A stretch of DNA of 64,000 bases from Bacteroidota bacterium (lineage in GTDB: Bacteria > Bacteroidota > Ignavibacteria > UBA10030 > UBA8401). Shown in pieces: positions 62,663 to 64,000 of this stretch. Within the stretch, counting starts at the first letter, position 1. Each line of letters starts with the position of its first letter. The translations under genes and the position numbers were made by a program. Location: the NCBI GenBank assembly GCA_021796215.1, contig JAJYOK010000007.1, positions 47,335-111,334 on the forward strand, written 5' to 3'. The notes below the pieces were generated by a model. The model made no database searches. It had not been told where the DNA came from and saw nothing but the letters and a program-made list of their open reading frames with translations.

Positions 62663-62691
62663 AATATAATCAAAAGTTATTGGAAAGACAA
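62663..62691 (-). promoter_or_regulatory. Promoter for tRNA-Ser(GGA)
   Basis: On the minus strand TTGTCT (62691-62686), 17 bp, TATATT (62668-62663). It lies 17 nt before the tRNA. Confidence 0.7.
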
Positions 62692-62729
62692 TCTAAAAAA
62701 GCATGAAGGGAAGGAAATTGTTAAGGCAG

Positions 62730-63539
62730 CTAAAAATCCTCAAGATTCATCGTTGTCTTTTTATCTTTCAATTCGTCAAAGATTTCTTTTGAGACATAAG
62801 TAATGTGAATCTCCAAATGCTTATTGACACCGGTGAGAACCAATGCGAGATAGGTATGCGGGAATTCCCAAAAGGTATATTTCTTTGCGTAACCGAGAAT
62901 GATGCTTTCAATTGTATTCAGATACGACGGATCAATTTTTGCAAACCCTACTTTTGTCGGCTCGCCATATTTATCTTTAAGAATTTCCTGATAGTGTTCG
63001 TATGCATCCAGATAGTCGAAACGATTTTGTGCTTTGACAAGCATGTTGAGCCGAACGGCATAAAGGCGGTCGCTGTCAAACTCATAAGCGCTATACGCTT
63101 TCACACCGGCAATTTCTGTCGGATACTCAAAGCCTTGTGTCAAAGGTTGAACGTCGTATTCATTCACATTGTCTCGGTCAAGAACATGGTCGCGAACATC
63201 CTGCAAAGTCATTCCCCAATGCATATCACGATAGCCGTTCGGATCTAATTTCTCCATAGCCTCAATTTTTGCCGACATTGGAACAAGAAGATCGGTTGTG
63301 TCTTGTGCGGTGCTGTCAACAGCTGCTTGCACAGGAATGATCAATCCCGACGTATCTTGAACAGTGCGCAGCGTATCTTCCTTTGGAAGAGAGACTTGTT
63401 TGAATGCCGCCGACGAATCGCTGGCAAATTTAGAAGAATCAACAGCTCTGCCACTATCGCTCGATGCGGTTGTTTGGCACATCACGGCTTGAGTGAAAGT
63501 GAAAAGAGGAATAAGGAGGTAAAAAAAGATCGCTCTCAT
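62730..63539 (-). CDS. Secreted hypothetical protein
   Basis: This 269-residue protein has a signal peptide (MRAIFFYLLIPLFTFTQAVM) followed by a Ser/Asp/Thr-rich linker of ~70 residues. A folded C-terminal domain comes after: GYRDMHWGMTLQDVRDHVLD, AYSAYEFDSDRLYAVRLNML, YQEILKDKYGEPTKVGFAKI. The WGM-x3-DV and YG-x-P pattern recurs in small periplasmic proteins of unknown role. It lies between the two tRNA-Ser units. Confidence 0.72.
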   Translation of the reverse strand: MRAIFFYLLIPLFTFTQAVMCQTTASSDSGRAVDSSKFASDSSAAFKQVSLPKEDTLRTVQDTSGLIIPVQAAVDSTAQDTTDLLVPMSAKIEAMEKLDPNGYRDMHWGMTLQDVRDHVLDRDNVNEYDVQPLTQGFEYPTEIAGVKAYSAYEFDSDRLYAVRLNMLVKAQNRFDYLDAYEHYQEILKDKYGEPTKVGFAKIDPSYLNTIESIILGYAKKYTFWEFPHTYLALVLTGVNKHLEIHITYVSKEIFDELKDKKTTMNLEDF

Positions 63540-63579
63540 AAATCGATTGGTATTCTGTTGAACTTGATGATAGCTGTTG

Positions 63580-63632
63580 GCGGAGAGGGTGGGATTCTGC
63601 GCCAGATGCGCATGAGCCTAGGCTCAGAACCC
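63580..63632 (-). pseudogene. tRNA-Ser 3'-end remnant split by a 29-nt palindromic insert
   Basis: On the minus strand GGGTTC, then a 29-nt insert (63626-63598) made of two palindromes (TGAGCCTAGGCTCA and TGCGCATCTGGCGCA), then GAATCCCACCCTCTCCGC. The outer parts equal the T arm and acceptor strand of tRNA-Ser(CGA), 42 nt away. The break falls at the same TTC-GAA position as in the remnant at 62232. Confidence 0.9.
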
Positions 63633-63672
63633 TCAATGCCTTATTTTATTTATCTGATTGAGAAACTTAGAT

Positions 63673-63746
<74 letters not shown>

Positions 63747-63760
<14 letters not shown>

Positions 63761-64000
63761 GAAACTGTGGATACTGTGCATCTAACCAGCTTCTTCCAAT
63801 ACCACTTTTAAGAAAATTTTCTCTCTTTCGTGCTTCTGTTCTTGTTGTATATTTCTCTTGGTGAATTAAAATTCACGGAATACCGCTTGATGTAAAGCGA
63901 TCCTTTCCGGAATTATGTTCACCGAGCCGCCGTGAAATATCTTCTGTTTGTCCAATATACCGCTTGTGTATTTTTTCACTCCATAATACATACACATCAA
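63747..64000 (-). pseudogene. GIY-YIG nuclease gene remnant running into tRNA-Ser(CGA), cut by the window
   Basis: One minus-strand frame reads DVYVLWSEKIHKRYIGQTED, then ISRRLGEHNSGKDRFTSSGIP, a TGA (63875-63873), and LIHQEKYTTRTEARKRENFL and KSGIGRSWLD. This is a GIY-YIG domain with one nonsense codon where Trp is expected. Its natural stop (63749-63747) lies inside the 5' end of the tRNA. The start is beyond the window. Confidence 0.82.

Noticed and set aside
62567..62803. Plus-strand ORF of 78 codons
   Set aside because: Its start is an antisense translation of tRNA-Ser; no ribosome site.

Overview
The window reads as a bacterial chromosome segment from the Bacteroidetes/Chlorobi/Ignavibacteria side of the tree. 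The evidence is two PorV/PorQ-type outer-membrane proteins, a propeller protein ending in a YPNPF / FlgD-like sorting-type domain, a TonB receptor with a carboxypeptidase-like N-terminus, a GldA/GldF/GldG-type ABC module, a small family-B DNA polymerase, and a free-standing 23S-IVP-type four-helix-bundle gene. Promoters in the window repeatedly show TTGnnn-17-TATATT, unlike the TAnnTTTG pattern of core Bacteroidetes. An Ignavibacteria-like host is the best guess from gene content alone.

Layout. 1-5.5 kb: a truncated TonB receptor (minus), then endonuclease III and two heptosyltransferase-like GT9 proteins (plus). 5.6-10.9 kb: a secreted GH43-like glycosidase carrying an in-frame palindromic repeat, followed by two units that look like integron gene cassettes (a secreted Cys-containing protein, and a TdeIII-type restriction endonuclease with its SPPY methylase). 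10.9-12.2 kb: a 131-bp MITE-like element, a degenerate 21-bp minisatellite ORF with a nonsense codon, and a thioredoxin-like protein. 12.2-24.7 kb: one long minus-strand block with translational overlaps holding polysaccharide genes (three GT4, a deacetylase-like protein, a Wzx flippase), PorV-like proteins, a methyltransferase, a propeller protein, a lipoprotein and an M50 protease. 24.8-25.9 kb: a self-contained minus-strand transcription unit with a perfect promoter, a ~400-nt leader, a 12-residue ORF, a proline-rich 45-bp-repeat secreted protein and a terminator. 26-28.3 kb: a membrane protein, a small membrane ORF and a sigma-54-activator-like protein without GAFTGA. 28.3-34.8 kb: a second envelope/sugar operon (radical SAM, deacetylase, GT2, MurG-like GT, PHP hydrolase, DUF1207). 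34.8-38.3 kb: repeats, a small helical protein, an outer-membrane protein and a lipoprotein, the last two with apparent frameshifts.

38.6-62.1 kb is mostly housekeeping on the plus strand: aspS, an AtuA-type pair, a 23S-IVP gene, prfB with its programmed frameshift, two LolC/E permeases plus LolD, tgt, yajC, ribBA, greA, a CYTH protein, a tRNA with anticodon CAT, a dipeptide epimerase, the GldA/F/G/DUF4340 module, tRNA-Leu, maf and a B12-binding subunit; a minus-strand family-B DNA polymerase closes the block. 62.2-64 kb holds two tRNA-Ser genes, each with a GIY-YIG nuclease gene touching it and a split copy of the tRNA 3' end nearby.

Three kinds of small mobile units stand out. (1) Integron-like cassettes whose 5' core sites are exact complements of the R' boxes of their own downstream attC-like hairpins. 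(2) tRNA-Ser/GIY-YIG units with tRNA 3'-end remnants, both split at the same T-loop position by 28-29-nt palindromic sequence. (3) A duplicated tRNA(CAT) 3' half in a locus with a second pair of direct repeats. No integrase, rRNA or CRISPR array was seen.
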